From contig JAUEDM010000007.1 in the NCBI GenBank assembly GCA_033439685.1, positions 1,612,001-1,676,000 on the forward strand: DNA of 64,000 nucleotides, in the 5' to 3' direction. The DNA comes from Apodospora peruviana. Lineage: Eukaryota > Ascomycota > Sordariomycetes > Sordariales > Lasiosphaeriaceae. The translations under genes were made by a program, and so were the position numbers. A model generated the notes under the pieces. It searched no databases. It was not told the DNA's origin and worked only from the letters and a program-made list of their open reading frames with translations. Position 1 is the first letter of the stretch, and every line of letters starts with the position of its first letter. Shown in pieces: positions 48,097 to 58,633 of the stretch.

Positions 48097-49516
48097 ATGT
48101 CTGTCCAGGTCACTCCCTCCAAGCAGGTAAGTCTGATGAACCCCGTCAAAACGCGTCGCCCTGCCCATGCAGGCCGCGTCGACCGTGTCTTACAAAAGCT
48201 AACACTACACGTTTCTTCAGGCTGCATCTGCCATTGAGTCCCTAAAGATGGAATCTCCCGTCAAGAAGCTCGATTTTTCTGCTACCGATAAGGAGAACAA
48301 GCCGTTCGACGCCGACCTCGTCACCCTCGAGGCCCAGATGGACGCCAAGCACAACGCGACCAAGACCATGGTGGTCGCCAGCAAGGAGGAGGCCAGACCG
48401 GTCGAGAAGCACAACGTCCAGAATGAGAAGGAGGATGAGCCTCTACTCCAAGAAAACCCCCAGCGCTTCGTACTCTTCCCCATCAAGTATCACGAGGTAC
48501 GTGACGCGTCTCCCCTCCCTCGACGCGTAAAGCGGACCCATACTAACAAGGTCTCGACACAGATCTGGCAAATGTACAAGAAGGCCGAGGCTTCCTTCTG
48601 GACCGCCGAGGAGATTGATCTGTCCAAGGATCTCCACGACTGGAACAACAAGCTCACCGACGACGAGCAGTTCTTCGTCTCACACATCCTCGCCTTCTTT
48701 GCCGCGTCCGATGGCATCGTCAACGAGAACCTTGTTGAGCGTTTCAGCGGAGAGGTCCAGGTCCCTGAGGCCCGCTGCTTCTACGGCTTCCAGATCATGA
48801 TGGAGAACATCCACTCAGAGACCTACTCCCTCCTCATCGACACGTACATCAAGGAGCCCGCCCAGCGGACCCACCTCTTCAACGCGATTGACACCATTCC
48901 CTGCATCCGCAGGAAGGCCGACTGGGCCCTGCGGTGGATCAACGACAAGGAGTCCACATTTGCGCAGCGCCTCGTTGCTTTTGCTGCTGTCGAGGGTATT
49001 TTCTTCAGCGGTGCCTTCGCGTCCATCTTCTGGCTCAAGAAGCGTGGCCTCATGCCTGGCCTGACATTCTCCAACGAGCTCATCTCTCGTGACGAGGGGC
49101 TCCACACCGATTTCGCTTGCCTGCTGTTCTCTCACCTCAACAACCGCCCCAGCAAGCGGCTCGTGGAGGAGATCATCACCGATGCCGTCAAGATTGAGCA
49201 GGAGTTCCTCACTGAGGCCCTGCCTTGCGCCCTTCTTGGCATGAACTCCAACCTCATGAAGCAGTACATCGAGTTCGTAGCTGACCGCCTCCTCGTCGCC
49301 CTCGGCAACGAGAAGGTCTACAAGGCTACCAACCCCTTCGACTTCATGGAGAACATCTCGCTGGGCGGCAAGACCAACTTCTTCGAGAAGCGCGTCGGCG
49401 AGTACCAGAAGGCCGGCGTTATGGCCAGCACCAAGAAGGTTGAGAACGATATCGCGGCAGAAGGCAAGGCCGAGAACGAGAACGGAGGTGACTTCAGCTT
49501 CGATGATGATTTTTAA
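48097..49516 (+). CDS. RNR2: Ribonucleotide reductase small (R2) subunit
   Basis: The exons are 48097-48126, 48221-48496 and 48563-49516, giving 419 residues. Intron 2 (66 nt) is a multiple of three without a stop, so an intron-retaining reading is open; the GTACGT donor, CTAAC branch site and family alignment show it is an intron. The di-iron and radical core is present: FAASDGIVNENLVERF, FYGFQIMMENIHSETYSLLI, FAAVEGIFFSGAFASIFWLKKRG and ISRDEGLHTDFA. The C-terminal FSFDDDF is the conserved tail that binds the large subunit. It supplies the tyrosyl radical for dNTP synthesis, in the cytosol. Several ACGCGT/ACGCG elements in the promoter and introns suggest S-phase control. Confidence 0.97.
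48151..48156. promoter_or_regulatory. ACGCGT (MluI cell-cycle box) in RNR2 intron 1
   Basis: A perfect ACGCGT lies inside intron 1 (48127-48220), 55 bp after the ATG. It is a candidate MBF site. Confidence 0.4.
48504..48528. promoter_or_regulatory. Two ACGCGT boxes in RNR2 intron 2
   Basis: Perfect ACGCGT copies lie at 48504-48509 and 48523-48528, 19 bp apart, both within the 66-nt intron. Together with intron 1 and the promoter they form a cluster of candidate MBF sites. Confidence 0.4.
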
Positions 49517-50469
49517 GTCGATTATTTGTTTGACACCTCTTTTTTATCTGCGATCCTTGGATGCCTGTCACGATTGAATCTCTAATACCCCACACGCAAC
49601 GCTCATCTCTTTAATCTTTTCTTCATTACAACACCCCGACAAACATAAACACACACCCCGGCATAGACAATTGGTGGTGGGTGGCGACCTTTTGGTCATT
49701 CGTTTCTAATTCTCTACCTCGCTGCCTCAAGGGAGTGAGTGGTAGTGACAGGAAACACAGCGTGTTGGATAATGGTATTAAATGCTACCACTTTCCCCAT
49801 TGAACATTGTGACTGGCGTTAGATTGGCGTTTGGTGGGGTGTCTTTATTGTTTCAGCAGGATTTTCATATATATGTTATTTCAATGCCATCAGGATGGTA
49901 TGATGGTTGTTGATGGGAAAGTACTGGTGGAACGGGGATGATGGAATGGATGGACACTGACAGGACAACGATGCGATTATTATCTCTTTTTTGTTGTACT
50001 GGTGGCTGGATCATGTATAAGTAGCCATTTCACAGGAGATTTCTTTTAAGTAGTTGGGAAATGAGGACTTTCTTGATAAGAACGATATCAGATCACTCGC
50101 CACGTGCCTGCTCAAGTTGCAAGTAAACTGAGCTTCCACCTCCAACCCTTGGAAGAGGTCTAGAGACATGACAGTGTCAACCCATCCCAATGTGACCAGC
50201 CATATTCGACCCAAGAGTGAGTCGAAGTCTGACAATTAAGGCCCCAGGTTGTGAATATTAGACAGGACGCCTCATGCGATGAATATATATCTCCTCGTCC
50301 TCTAAAGTCAACTCATGAGATTGATATCACCGCCATTCTTCCGTCACGATATGCCTCCTCTATTTTCAGTAGGTAAAAGTCCCAGGTGGTATGACCCTTA
50401 TCCAGTGAACAGAATAACTTGATTGCGCCATACAATGCATTCCCCTCAACTGACCTCACCTCACCTTAT
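49517..50469. other. Intergenic, convergent 3' ends
   Basis: A 950-bp spacer with the RNR2 and SRP9 3' UTRs, AT-rich in parts. No gene or strong repeat. Confidence 0.55.
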
Positions 50470-50532
50470 TCACCTCTTCCCCTTCTTCTTCTTCCCCTTC
50501 CCACCTCCTCCTCCACCAGCACTACCCGTAGA

Positions 50533-50563
<31 letters not shown>

Positions 50564-51077
50564 ACCGGCGTCCCCGCTCCACTCCGATTCGCGCTGCTCT
50601 CCGCAACACCGCCGCCGGAAGGAGGCGCATCAGCCATAACCTCGTCTTTCTCAGCAGCAACAGCAGGCTGCTGCTCAACCTCACTTTGTGGCCCGCCTGC
50701 CATCGTCCTAGCCAGCGTGCCAAGCATCTGAATCAACCTCGACACCTCGGCCGCCTTGGATGTGGCGTACTTGAGGCACGAGCCGCTGACGGGGTCGTAG
50801 GTCTTGAGAATCAGTTTACCTCGCGGGGGCTTGTCGGCATTTTTCCCTTCTGATGTAGCTGTTCCTGCTAGTTTTTCGACTTTCGTGAACCTGTGGGCGG
50901 GTTTGATTCCATAACTTGTGGTTATTCGTGTCTAATATCCATTGGGGTGGTTGGTTAGTTGGTTTTACTATGATGGTATGTATAGAGGAACGAGGGGTGA
51001 CGTACGGTAAGAGGACGCGCTCTGATTAATAGTGTTGACTGGTGAAGCCAGTCTTCGCTCTTGTCGTAGTAAGGCAT
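50470..51077 (-). CDS. SRP9: Signal recognition particle SRP9/SRP21-type subunit
   Basis: The exons are complement(50470..50931, 51006..51077), giving 177 residues with a 74-nt in-phase intron. The N-terminus MPYYDKSEDWLHQSTLLIRARP, then TRITTSYGI, and later GKLILKTYDPVSGSCLKYATSKAAEVSRLIQML, reads as an SRP9-21 domain (alpha-beta-beta-beta-alpha). In fungi this protein binds the Alu-like end of SRP RNA with SRP14. The C-terminus is species-variable: a poly-Ala run encoded by a GCT array, then Gly-rich and a Lys-rich end (GKGKKKKGKR), which could help RNA or ribosome contact. The start ATG at 51077 gives the exact conserved N-terminus. Confidence 0.9.
50534..50560. repeat. (GCA)9 array encoding SRP9 poly-Ala
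   Basis: Nine perfect units, read on the minus strand as GCT Ala codons. Confidence 0.85.
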
Positions 51078-51938
51078 CGTATTGTCTTTGTGGTGCTGTG
51101 TTGGTCGGTCGGCGCGATTTGACGGTGGCTAAGGTATAGGTTGGGTGGCTTCGCTTGCCGCCGGTCGGTCGCAGTTTGGTTTCTTGGCACTTTTCTTCCT
51201 CCTCGTACAGGCGGAGCTTCTCGTTTAAAGCGTTCGGTGTTTAATATGGGGGGAGAGCGCACGGATTTATAATGTTGGTAGCTTTCTGTTGAATATCACA
51301 ATGACTTGTCGCCGTATGGAGGAGTTCAAGTTGTTAGCCAACACAGATTACAGACCAGGTGCGCCCAAGCCATTTTCGGTGGGGAGTAGCTAAATGCGGG
51401 TCACTACTCTCCCCGCGGCCGGCGAGCAACCTGCCAAGCCAATTGCCCTATAACATTGGTTCCTTCTGTTAACGGGTCAAAAGTCAAGTTACTTTTTACC
51501 ATCGCCATAAGGCGCACGCATATTCTGCTTCATTATCTACGGAGTAAGCTACCTGGTATTATCAGCTACTATAGCTAACGACAAAGGAATATATTCGGTG
51601 AAGATGATAGAGTTGAGCAAGTGCGGCCAGGTGGACGTCATGCTTCATTCATCCTCTTTCAGAAACACTGCTTCAGGGGATGCATTTATTCTTCGCTTCA
51701 AATCGACCCGCCAAAAAGAATTATGAAGTTCTCGTCGCATTGTGGCACGACTTAATGCGTGGTTTGACGCTATTCTCCTTTGCATCTTTGTTCGCAATCA
51801 ACTTGGAGACTCGACCCGCCATCCTCTGCCCCTGAGGAGCGTGGCGCTATCCGCGGCCTGGGCGTACTCTTGGCCGGACGGTGGGCTTGAGAGGCCCTGA
51901 GCCATGCAATGACCGGCGATACTGGCACATCCCCTTCT
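51078..51938. other. Intergenic region
   Basis: An 860-bp spacer with the SRP9 promoter side and the Cys-RS 3' end. TACCTGGTA-type words lie near 51550. I see no gene or RNA gene. Confidence 0.55.
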
Positions 51939-54401
51939 CTATGCCTGCTGCATCGCCAGCCATTCCTCGTACCTCTTCCTCTGTGCCTCCCACTCCTTGA
52001 CCAGCTTCTTGCGTCTATTCTTCGACACCGGATTCCCCGTTGCGTCCGTGGTCGGGATGCCGCTCTCGTCCCACTCCAGCTACTCGTTCGAGTTTCTGAA
52101 CATCACCAAGGGGTCGAGCTTGGCGCGCTCGCGCAGCGCCTTCTCCCTCTCGGCTTCCCTGGCCTCCTGTTCCAGCTTGGCCTTCGCCTTCGCAGCGCCA
52201 GCTGATCCCCGCTCCGCGCGCGCCTCCATGAGAATCTTATCGAGGGGTCGTACTAAGGCATATTTGGAGTTGTTGCGGTCCTCGAGATAGATGCCTAGGT
52301 TCCAGAGGTGTGTGTCGCGGAACTGGTCGCACAAGGCGAGCAGGTCTTTTGCCGGCGCTTGCTGGGCCGCGAGGGCCTTGACATCAGTGCGGAAGTGCTG
52401 CAGTACCTGATCGTATGGTTTGGAGGACTCGACTACCGGTGTTGACGCCGCCGTCGTAATTTCGTCAGCAAGCTTCGCTATAGCTGTGTGATCGACCGAG
52501 CCGGAGCAGGCCAAGGTTCGAACCTCGTCGCGCAACTGAGATGCAAGGTAGATATAGGGTTCTGATGGCGCGGGAATATCGAGGCCCGACCACCCTATAC
52601 GGTCTGGGTTGCTGAGATATCCCTCGTGATCCAGGCCGAATATGGTGACAATGCGTGTTACCCACCGGGCGAGGAGGATAACTGTCTGGTCTGAAAGCGC
52701 CTCTGCCAAGTTAAATTCAGTAACAAGATCAGAGAGAATTCTCATAACAGCCGAGGTGTTGCAGGAATCGCAAAGAGCTATATCGACATCGGCTTTCGCC
52801 TTGTCCAAGACGCTCAATAATAGCTGGTCTCCGAAACCAAGCTCTAGCGTTGTTGCAATCTGGGGATTGGAATGTTTCCAGATGTCCAAGCTCTTTAAAA
52901 AAAAGTTATTGAGCTTCCCTTCCCAGCCGACTACTGCCTTCATAAGCTCGTCCGTTACCTCAATACCATCTTGCCAAGGCATAAGGAGGAAGCAAATTCG
53001 GAGAGAACGTGCACTCCACTCCTTTCCGGAGAGAACAGCTCCGATGGTCGTATAGTTCTTGAGGTTCTTGCTCATCTTTAAGCCTCGAATCCTACGATCT
53101 GTTAGCACCTTTGCACGACGAAATCAGTAAGTTGTAACCTTTTACCTCAGCTGCCCCATATGAATAAAGTAATTTGTCCACTGCACTTGGCAGCCCGGAG
53201 TCGACCAATATGCTTCCGATTGTGCGAGTTCGTTGTCATGATGAGGGAAACGAAGATCTACGCCTCCGGAATGGATATCAATCGTCTTGCCGATCAGTTC
53301 GGATGCCATTGCAGAGCATTCAATATGCCACCTTGGCCGCCCATGACCCTATGGACTCTGCCATGCTGGCTCGCCCGGCTTGCTAGCTTTCCACACCGCG
53401 AAATGATTCTCGCTCCGTTTCATTGACTTGCCCTTAGACAAGGCACCTTCACCATCAGCTTGTAGGGAACGGTCGTTCTTGTTCCACGGTTCTAGCCGGG
53501 AGTAGCTATGCCCAGCCTTCTCAAACGAGTCGATATCGAAATATACGGAGCTGTCACGGGTAGCGTAAGCGAAATCGTTCGCCATAATCTTCTCAACGAA
53601 GCGGATGATCTGAGGGACATACTCCGTCACACGAGTTAGTTGGTCAGGAGGGAGGACATTAAGCACATCCATGTCCTCGGAAAAGCGGCGTTCGAACTTC
53701 TGGTTTAGCTCCAGGTATATCTTATGGTTGCTAAAATCTATCTCGGCACCATGCAGGCCATCGAGATATGGGAGCAAAATATCATCCATCTTGGCGTAAA
53801 ATCCAGGTAGCTTTCCTGGACCTTGCAAGGCCTCAGCAGCCGACCGTGCCGCTCCAATATGTCCTCTCAACCGCAAATCCTCGACAGTAACAGCTTGGCC
53901 GTGATTTACAGTCGCATACGCCCTGTCCACCGCCTCACAAAAAGTCTCTGGGCTTGTATCCGAGGGCAAAGTCGGAAGGTTCTTGCCAATGTACTGTTGG
54001 AATGCGGCTTTGGCCTCTGCCAAAAGCGCGTCGCTCACAGAGTCGTCCTCAGCGGTATGCGCTTGCTTGAAGCGCGTGAGCAGGTGCTGTTGGCGACCCG
54101 AGAGGATAATCTTGTCGTCGATATCGGTTGTATTCATGACAAACTCGAGGCGGAAGCCGAAGTAGTCCTTCATGACGCGGCGGATGATGTCGGTCGAGAC
54201 GTAATCCTTGGCATGGCCCAGATGGGCATCTTCGTACACTGTCGGGCCACACGCATACCAAGTCACCATCTTCGAGTCGACTGGGACAAAGTCATCCTTG
54301 CTCCTCGTCAGACTGTTGTAGATCTTCAGTCGGGGCAGCTGGGCATCAGGCTGGGCTTGGGGCGCGATCCATGGCGGCTGTCTGCGACAGTCGGAGGCCA
54401 T
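51939..54401 (-). CDS. CARS: Cysteinyl-tRNA synthetase interrupted by two in-frame UAG codons
   Basis: The exons are complement(51939..53091, 53146..54401) with a 54-nt intron (donor GTAAAA, CTAAC branch site). The joined frame is 803 codons ending at TAG 51939-51941. Motifs are intact: ACGPTVYEDAHLGHAKDY (zinc Cys51, HIGH-like HLGH 60-63), WHIECSAMASELIG, GGVDLRFPHHDNELAQSE, and GLKMSKNLKNY (KMSKS loop near 424-427). Two UAG codons lie inside. Codon 351 (53349-53351) sits in SP-x-GHGRPRWHIEC, where relatives have Trp. Codon 756 (52080-52082) is followed by 46 well-formed codons (LEWDESGIPTTDATG to EEWLAMQQA) matching the usual C-terminus. Read literally the protein would be 350 residues, lacking zinc ligands, the KMSKS loop and the anticodon domain, hence inactive. 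There are no frameshifts. It could be a recoded gene, a young pseudogene, or two base errors. Confidence 0.9.
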
Positions 54402-54930
54402 TTGAGAGTCTGAGACTGAGCATATCAGCGTCTTAGAGTATTCGTCTGGAGAAGGAAGAAAGAGAGAGGGTCGCAGTTTTGGTGAGGGACAACAGACAGC
54501 TCGACTTATTGGTGTAATAGTGTTGTTTATGTGACTGATCCCGTTCTTCTTCAGCTATTTTGTTTGGTACATTGAGGCAGGCATGACTCACCCGTGGGAG
54601 GTTGGTAGGCGTCGCTGCTCGAATGTATACCTCGTGGCATCCCGAGGACCCAACAGTCTGATTCAGCCGCCAAACCCCCCGCTTTTGGCAGATGAAAGGC
54701 ACCACAGCTACAAGTTGCAGAAATCTTATACGTGCGGGCTTTGAGCCAGTACCTAAACCAAACCCAAGAAAATAATAAGGCTACCATGACCCTCCTCCCC
54801 AAACATTCAAACGCCTTAAAGATGCAAACAGGGTATCTTAAAATGCTTGTTTTCCCTTTTTATTTTCCATTCCCGCAGCCGAACCCAGTCAACGCTAATC
54901 CACAGTACCCATTCCCGCCCCTGGTGCTTT
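54402..54930. other. Intergenic region
   Basis: A 530-bp spacer between two minus-strand genes, holding the Cys-RS promoter and the SWD2 3' UTR. Nothing else visible. Confidence 0.6.
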
Positions 54931-56187
54931 CTAGGCGTGAGGATCCGGCAGCCAGAACATAAGCTCCTGGTCCGCCGTGGCGATCATGTTGTATCGCGGG
55001 TTATACGCCACCACGGCCGCCTCGCGCTTCTCCTCCAGCACGTAAGCCGGCTCAAGGACCTTGTTGGCGCCCGCCGGCGTCGCCATCGTGTCCCACACGA
55101 GCAGATCCTTCTTGGCGCCGCTCAGGACGTAGCGGCCGTCTGGGGAGAAGCAGCAGTCGGCGCTGCTCTCCACGTTGCCGCTCTCGCTCTCACCCACGGC
55201 CAGACGTCTCGTGGTCTCGCCGTTCCGCTTTTTTAAGTATGCCTTCAGACTCCCGTCGAAGGCATCCAGAAGAAAATGGCCGCCCTGTTTCGAGCCCAGG
55301 AGGATGTGCTTGCCGTCGTTGGAGAATTCGAGCGTTGTCCACCCTCTAAAAGCGGCGTCCGGTTCGGCGGGCCCACGGGCTTTCAGTACATCGACGACGC
55401 TGATTGGGGCCTTTTGGTAGTTGCGGTAATCGTACAGGAGGACGGTGCCGCTGGCGGGCGAGGCGACCGCGAAGACGGTCCCCGATGGATCCCACGCTGC
55501 AAGGTGGGGCGTGTTGAGGAGCAGTTTGGCGGTCCATTGCTTTGTACCTATATTCCAGAGTCGGACGGTGTTATCGAGGCTACAGGAAATGAAGTTGTCG
55601 CTGCCCGGGTGAAGCGCGAGACTGGTAACGGATTTCTCGTGGCCTTCGAAGTACCGGATAAAGGAGTTGTCGTGGGTCGCGAGATATCGAATAGCATCTG
55701 CACACACAGCCGTCATGTCAGGTTATTTGTAAAGCACGAGATGCCAGGGAATCGTACCGTTCTGCTTGGTGCTGGCATAAATGATGCTTGAGCTCGTATG
55801 GGTAAATTTTGCTAGTTTGACTCCATACTTCTTGCTTAGCAAGCTTTTGTCGTGGCGCCCTTCTTTGACGTTATAGATCTGAATCGTCTCATCGCTCTCT
55901 GATGTCATACACAGGTCGCCCGGATCGTCGAAATCGATCGATAATACGTAGGGTTGCGGCTTGCCCTCTTTGATGTCGTCGCGTTGAAACAACTAGGTGG
56001 GCAAATCAGCAAATGTCAAAGGCGGGATTCGGTCAATTGAACGTACCTTGGTCGGTCGAAAGGCGGATATCACATCGCTGACTTTTGACGTGCTGGGAAC
56101 ATTGGCTCCCAGCGTCCGTGTGATGTTCAGCGAGGGCGTGGCCGTGGACGACGCCGGTTCGTCTAGGTCCATCGGAGTCGATGCCAT
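54931..56187 (-). CDS. SWD2: WD40 protein Swd2 (COMPASS / cleavage-polyadenylation factor)
   Basis: The exons are complement(54931..55697, 55758..55992, 56047..56187), giving 380 residues; both introns (60 and 54 nt) are in phase. After a ~40-residue N-terminus come FRPTK and a run of WD40 blades: VLSIDFDDPGDLCMTSESDETIQIYNV, YFEGHEKSVTSLALHPGSDNFISCSLDNTVRLWNI, then weaker blades to FSPDGRYVLSGAKKDLLVWDT and YNPRYNMIATADQELMFWLP. The order and the GHEKSVTSLALHP phrase match Swd2/WDR82. This subunit is shared by the H3K4 methyltransferase complex and the mRNA 3'-end factor in the nucleus. It is divergently paired with OAC1, 957 bp apart. Confidence 0.92.
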
Positions 56188-57144
56188 GGCGGGTTTGCGA
56201 GAGCTCTCTCCAAAGCTGTGGTCTAGCTGAACTTCCTATGTCTCTGTCAACTCCGCACTCTAAGTCGTGTAACAGGCGATAGTGAAATGCTTTTGAAAAA
56301 TAGAATTCAGCACCGAGTGAGAACGCGATTCAACTTCCACTGGGGAGCTTGCTGCACCTGGGGCGTTTCTGCCGAGCGGTCTACAGTTGGAGCTCTTGCG
56401 ACCAGTCCATTTCCCAAACGGCGCCCCACAAAAAGCTATACTTCCATCCCGGGGGCATGTTTCACCGCATCGATTACTGTTCATACACGTAAATTAAATC
56501 GATCGTCAAGAACTCAAGTTATAATTCAAATTCATTTCTTGGCTGTCGCTTACATTCTTCCGATACAACTTTTCAAAGTTCATTAACCTTATTTTAAACT
56601 GAATTGGACTTGCAAGAGTCCGGCCCCGGACACTGTTCCCCGGTCCGTGGAGTGCCTGCCCGGGATCCTGGCCCCTGCATCCGGCAAGACGGAGTCAGCT
56701 TGGCCCGTGCTGAAGCTTCACCCGCCCTCTGCGAGCATTAATCCGTACTGAGCTAACTCCGTTGTCACCGCCGTTAACGGGCGCTACATGTCATCGTCGA
56801 CCCAAAATTTCGGCGTCAACGACCAATTGCCCTAGCTTCTAATCGGCCTTTTGCGCAGCAGGACCATATGAGGCTTACCTAGGTACGCCTTTGTTTCACG
56901 GTTCCTCTCGTAAGCCTTCGTCAGCTATTTGGCCTTTTCAATTGCCCTCCCAAAGTCTCTATGACCGCCACGAGGTGACCTTGAATGAACCCCTGCCGAG
57001 TCCTCCGCTTGCGACAGAATCCACTCCTCTCCCTCCGACGCCGGCAAGGCTGGACCACTCAGACGCGATCCTCAAACTCCTACGACCACATCCCACCCCG
57101 AGTCGACAACAGCAAGTCCGATTTGGGCAAGAGTAGCAAGCACA
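56188..57144. other. Divergent intergenic region, SWD2 / OAC1
   Basis: A shared promoter region. It contains GCTTACCTAGGTAC at 56874-56887 and CT-rich leader sequence toward OAC1. ORFs are short and unsupported. Confidence 0.55.
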
Positions 57145-58221
57145 ATGTCTACAACGGCTGGGTACGTTCAGACACAAAAGGGCGAAGAATTTGGCGCATT
57201 GGCTAACAAATACTCCCGACATAAACAGCGCCTTTATAGCAGGCGGTATCGCCGCCTGTGGAGCCGTGACAGCGACGCATCCCTTCGAGACGGTCAAAAT
57301 CCGCATGCAGCTGCAGGGCGAGCTCCAGGACAAGGGCCACCAACCTCACCACTACCGCGGACCCTTCCACGGCGTGTCGGTCATTGTGCGCAATGAAGGG
57401 GTGCGCGGCATCTACCGCGGCATCGGTTGCGCCTACATCTACCAGGTCCTGCTCAACGGCTGCCGGCTGGGCTTCTACGAGCCGATGCGCAGCACCTTGT
57501 CGCATGTCATATTCAAGGACGAGAAGACGCAGAGCTTGGGGATCAACATGTTTTGCGGCGCGGCGTCCGGGATCCTCGGCGCCATGGCCGGAAGCCCTTT
57601 TTTCCTGGCCAAGACGAGGCTGCAGAGCTATTCGCCCTTTTTGCCCACCGGGACGCAGCACAACTACCGCAATGCGTGGGACGGTCTACGGCAGATCTAT
57701 AGGGGTGAAGGCGTGCGCGGGTTGTACAGAGGCGTGGGCGCGGCCATGATCCGGACGGGTTTCGGGAGCTCGGTGCAGCTGCCGACGTACTTCTTTGCGA
57801 AGCGGAGGCTGGTGAAGCATTTGGGTATGGAGGAAGGACCGGTGCTGCATTTAGCAAGCAGCACGGCGAGCGGTTTCGTTGTTTGCGTCGTCATGCACCC
57901 GCCTGGTGAGTTTTTCAACAATCAGTTCGTCTCATAACCTGTGGAGGGTGAGTTACTAACCCCAAGTCTTTTTCTTTCCCAGATACGATCATGTCCCGCC
58001 TATATAACCAAAACGGAAACCTTTATAAGGGAGTCTTTGACTGCCTGGCGAAAACGATCCGGACGGAAGGCTTCTTCGCCATCTATAAGGGCTTCTTGCC
58101 ACATCTGGCTCGAATCCTGCCGCATACGATCCTGACGCTCAGCTTGGCGGAACAGACCAACAAGCTGGTTAGGAAGTTGGAGAGTCGGTTCTTGCCATCC
58201 GCGGATCTGAAGAGCGTTTAA
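57145..58221 (+). CDS. OAC1: Mitochondrial oxaloacetate carrier, Oac1-like
   Basis: The exons are 57145-57161 (17 nt), 57229-57905 and 57983-58221, giving 310 residues; both introns are in phase. Three mitochondrial-carrier repeats are visible. Their signature helices carry HPFETVKIRMQLQ, SPFFLAKTRLQSY and HPPDTIMSRLYNQ, each followed by a G-rich second motif (YRGIGCAYIYQ, YRGVGAAMIRTG, YKGFLPHLARI). The LNGCRLGFYEP and GSSVQLPTY phrases match yeast Oac1, which imports oxaloacetate and sulfate (and exports isopropylmalate) across the inner membrane. Helix-1 PFE and the third-repeat PPD replace the canonical PxD, as in that subfamily. The N-terminus is short, with no presequence, as usual. Confidence 0.93.
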
Positions 58222-58633
58222 CATGATCGCTAAATATCTTCCTTTCCAAAGACGTGATTGACTAGATGTGGTCTTTTCGTTTCCTATTCTGTTCTATTTT
58301 GGTTGTTGGAGTGGAAGCGTCTTTTTCTACTTATTCTGCACATTGCATACCTTTATGTTTATATCTGTATATACTTTATTAGTGGGGCGGTGTTGCGTGG
58401 ACTGTACGGCATTCCCTGGCATTTGTTTATGTTTGCCGATATTTTATGGTCCTCCTGCATACTTATCAATGGCGGGTTAAAACATGGAGGTATATTTCAA
58501 CCTTTGGGAAGGAGGCGTGGTGGTCTGCTACATTCTACATTGAGCAGCTAGAGTGACTGAAATAGTTAGTAAAGCTCAACATGGAGTAAAACAGGTAGCT
58601 ATCAACAGCAAGCCAAACTATCTTACTGGGTGG
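58222..58633. other. Intergenic, convergent 3' ends
   Basis: A 410-bp AT-rich stretch between converging genes. 3' UTRs only. Confidence 0.6.

Noticed and set aside
53347..53355. Removal of the first Cys-RS UAG as a tiny GT...AG intron (GTCCATAG)
   Set aside because: Eight nucleotides is far below any spliceable intron, and removal would shift the frame and delete the conserved SPW position.
51939..54401. UAG as a reassigned sense codon in this genome
   Set aside because: Pub1, the Med2-like protein, the CDK11-like kinase, coronin and the two-RRM gene all end naturally at UAG, so the code is standard.
51939..54401. Heavy RIP mutation of the Cys-RS gene
   Set aside because: Base composition and codon use look like those of neighbouring genes, and no other stops or motif losses are seen. 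At most a single C-to-T event fits the first UAG.
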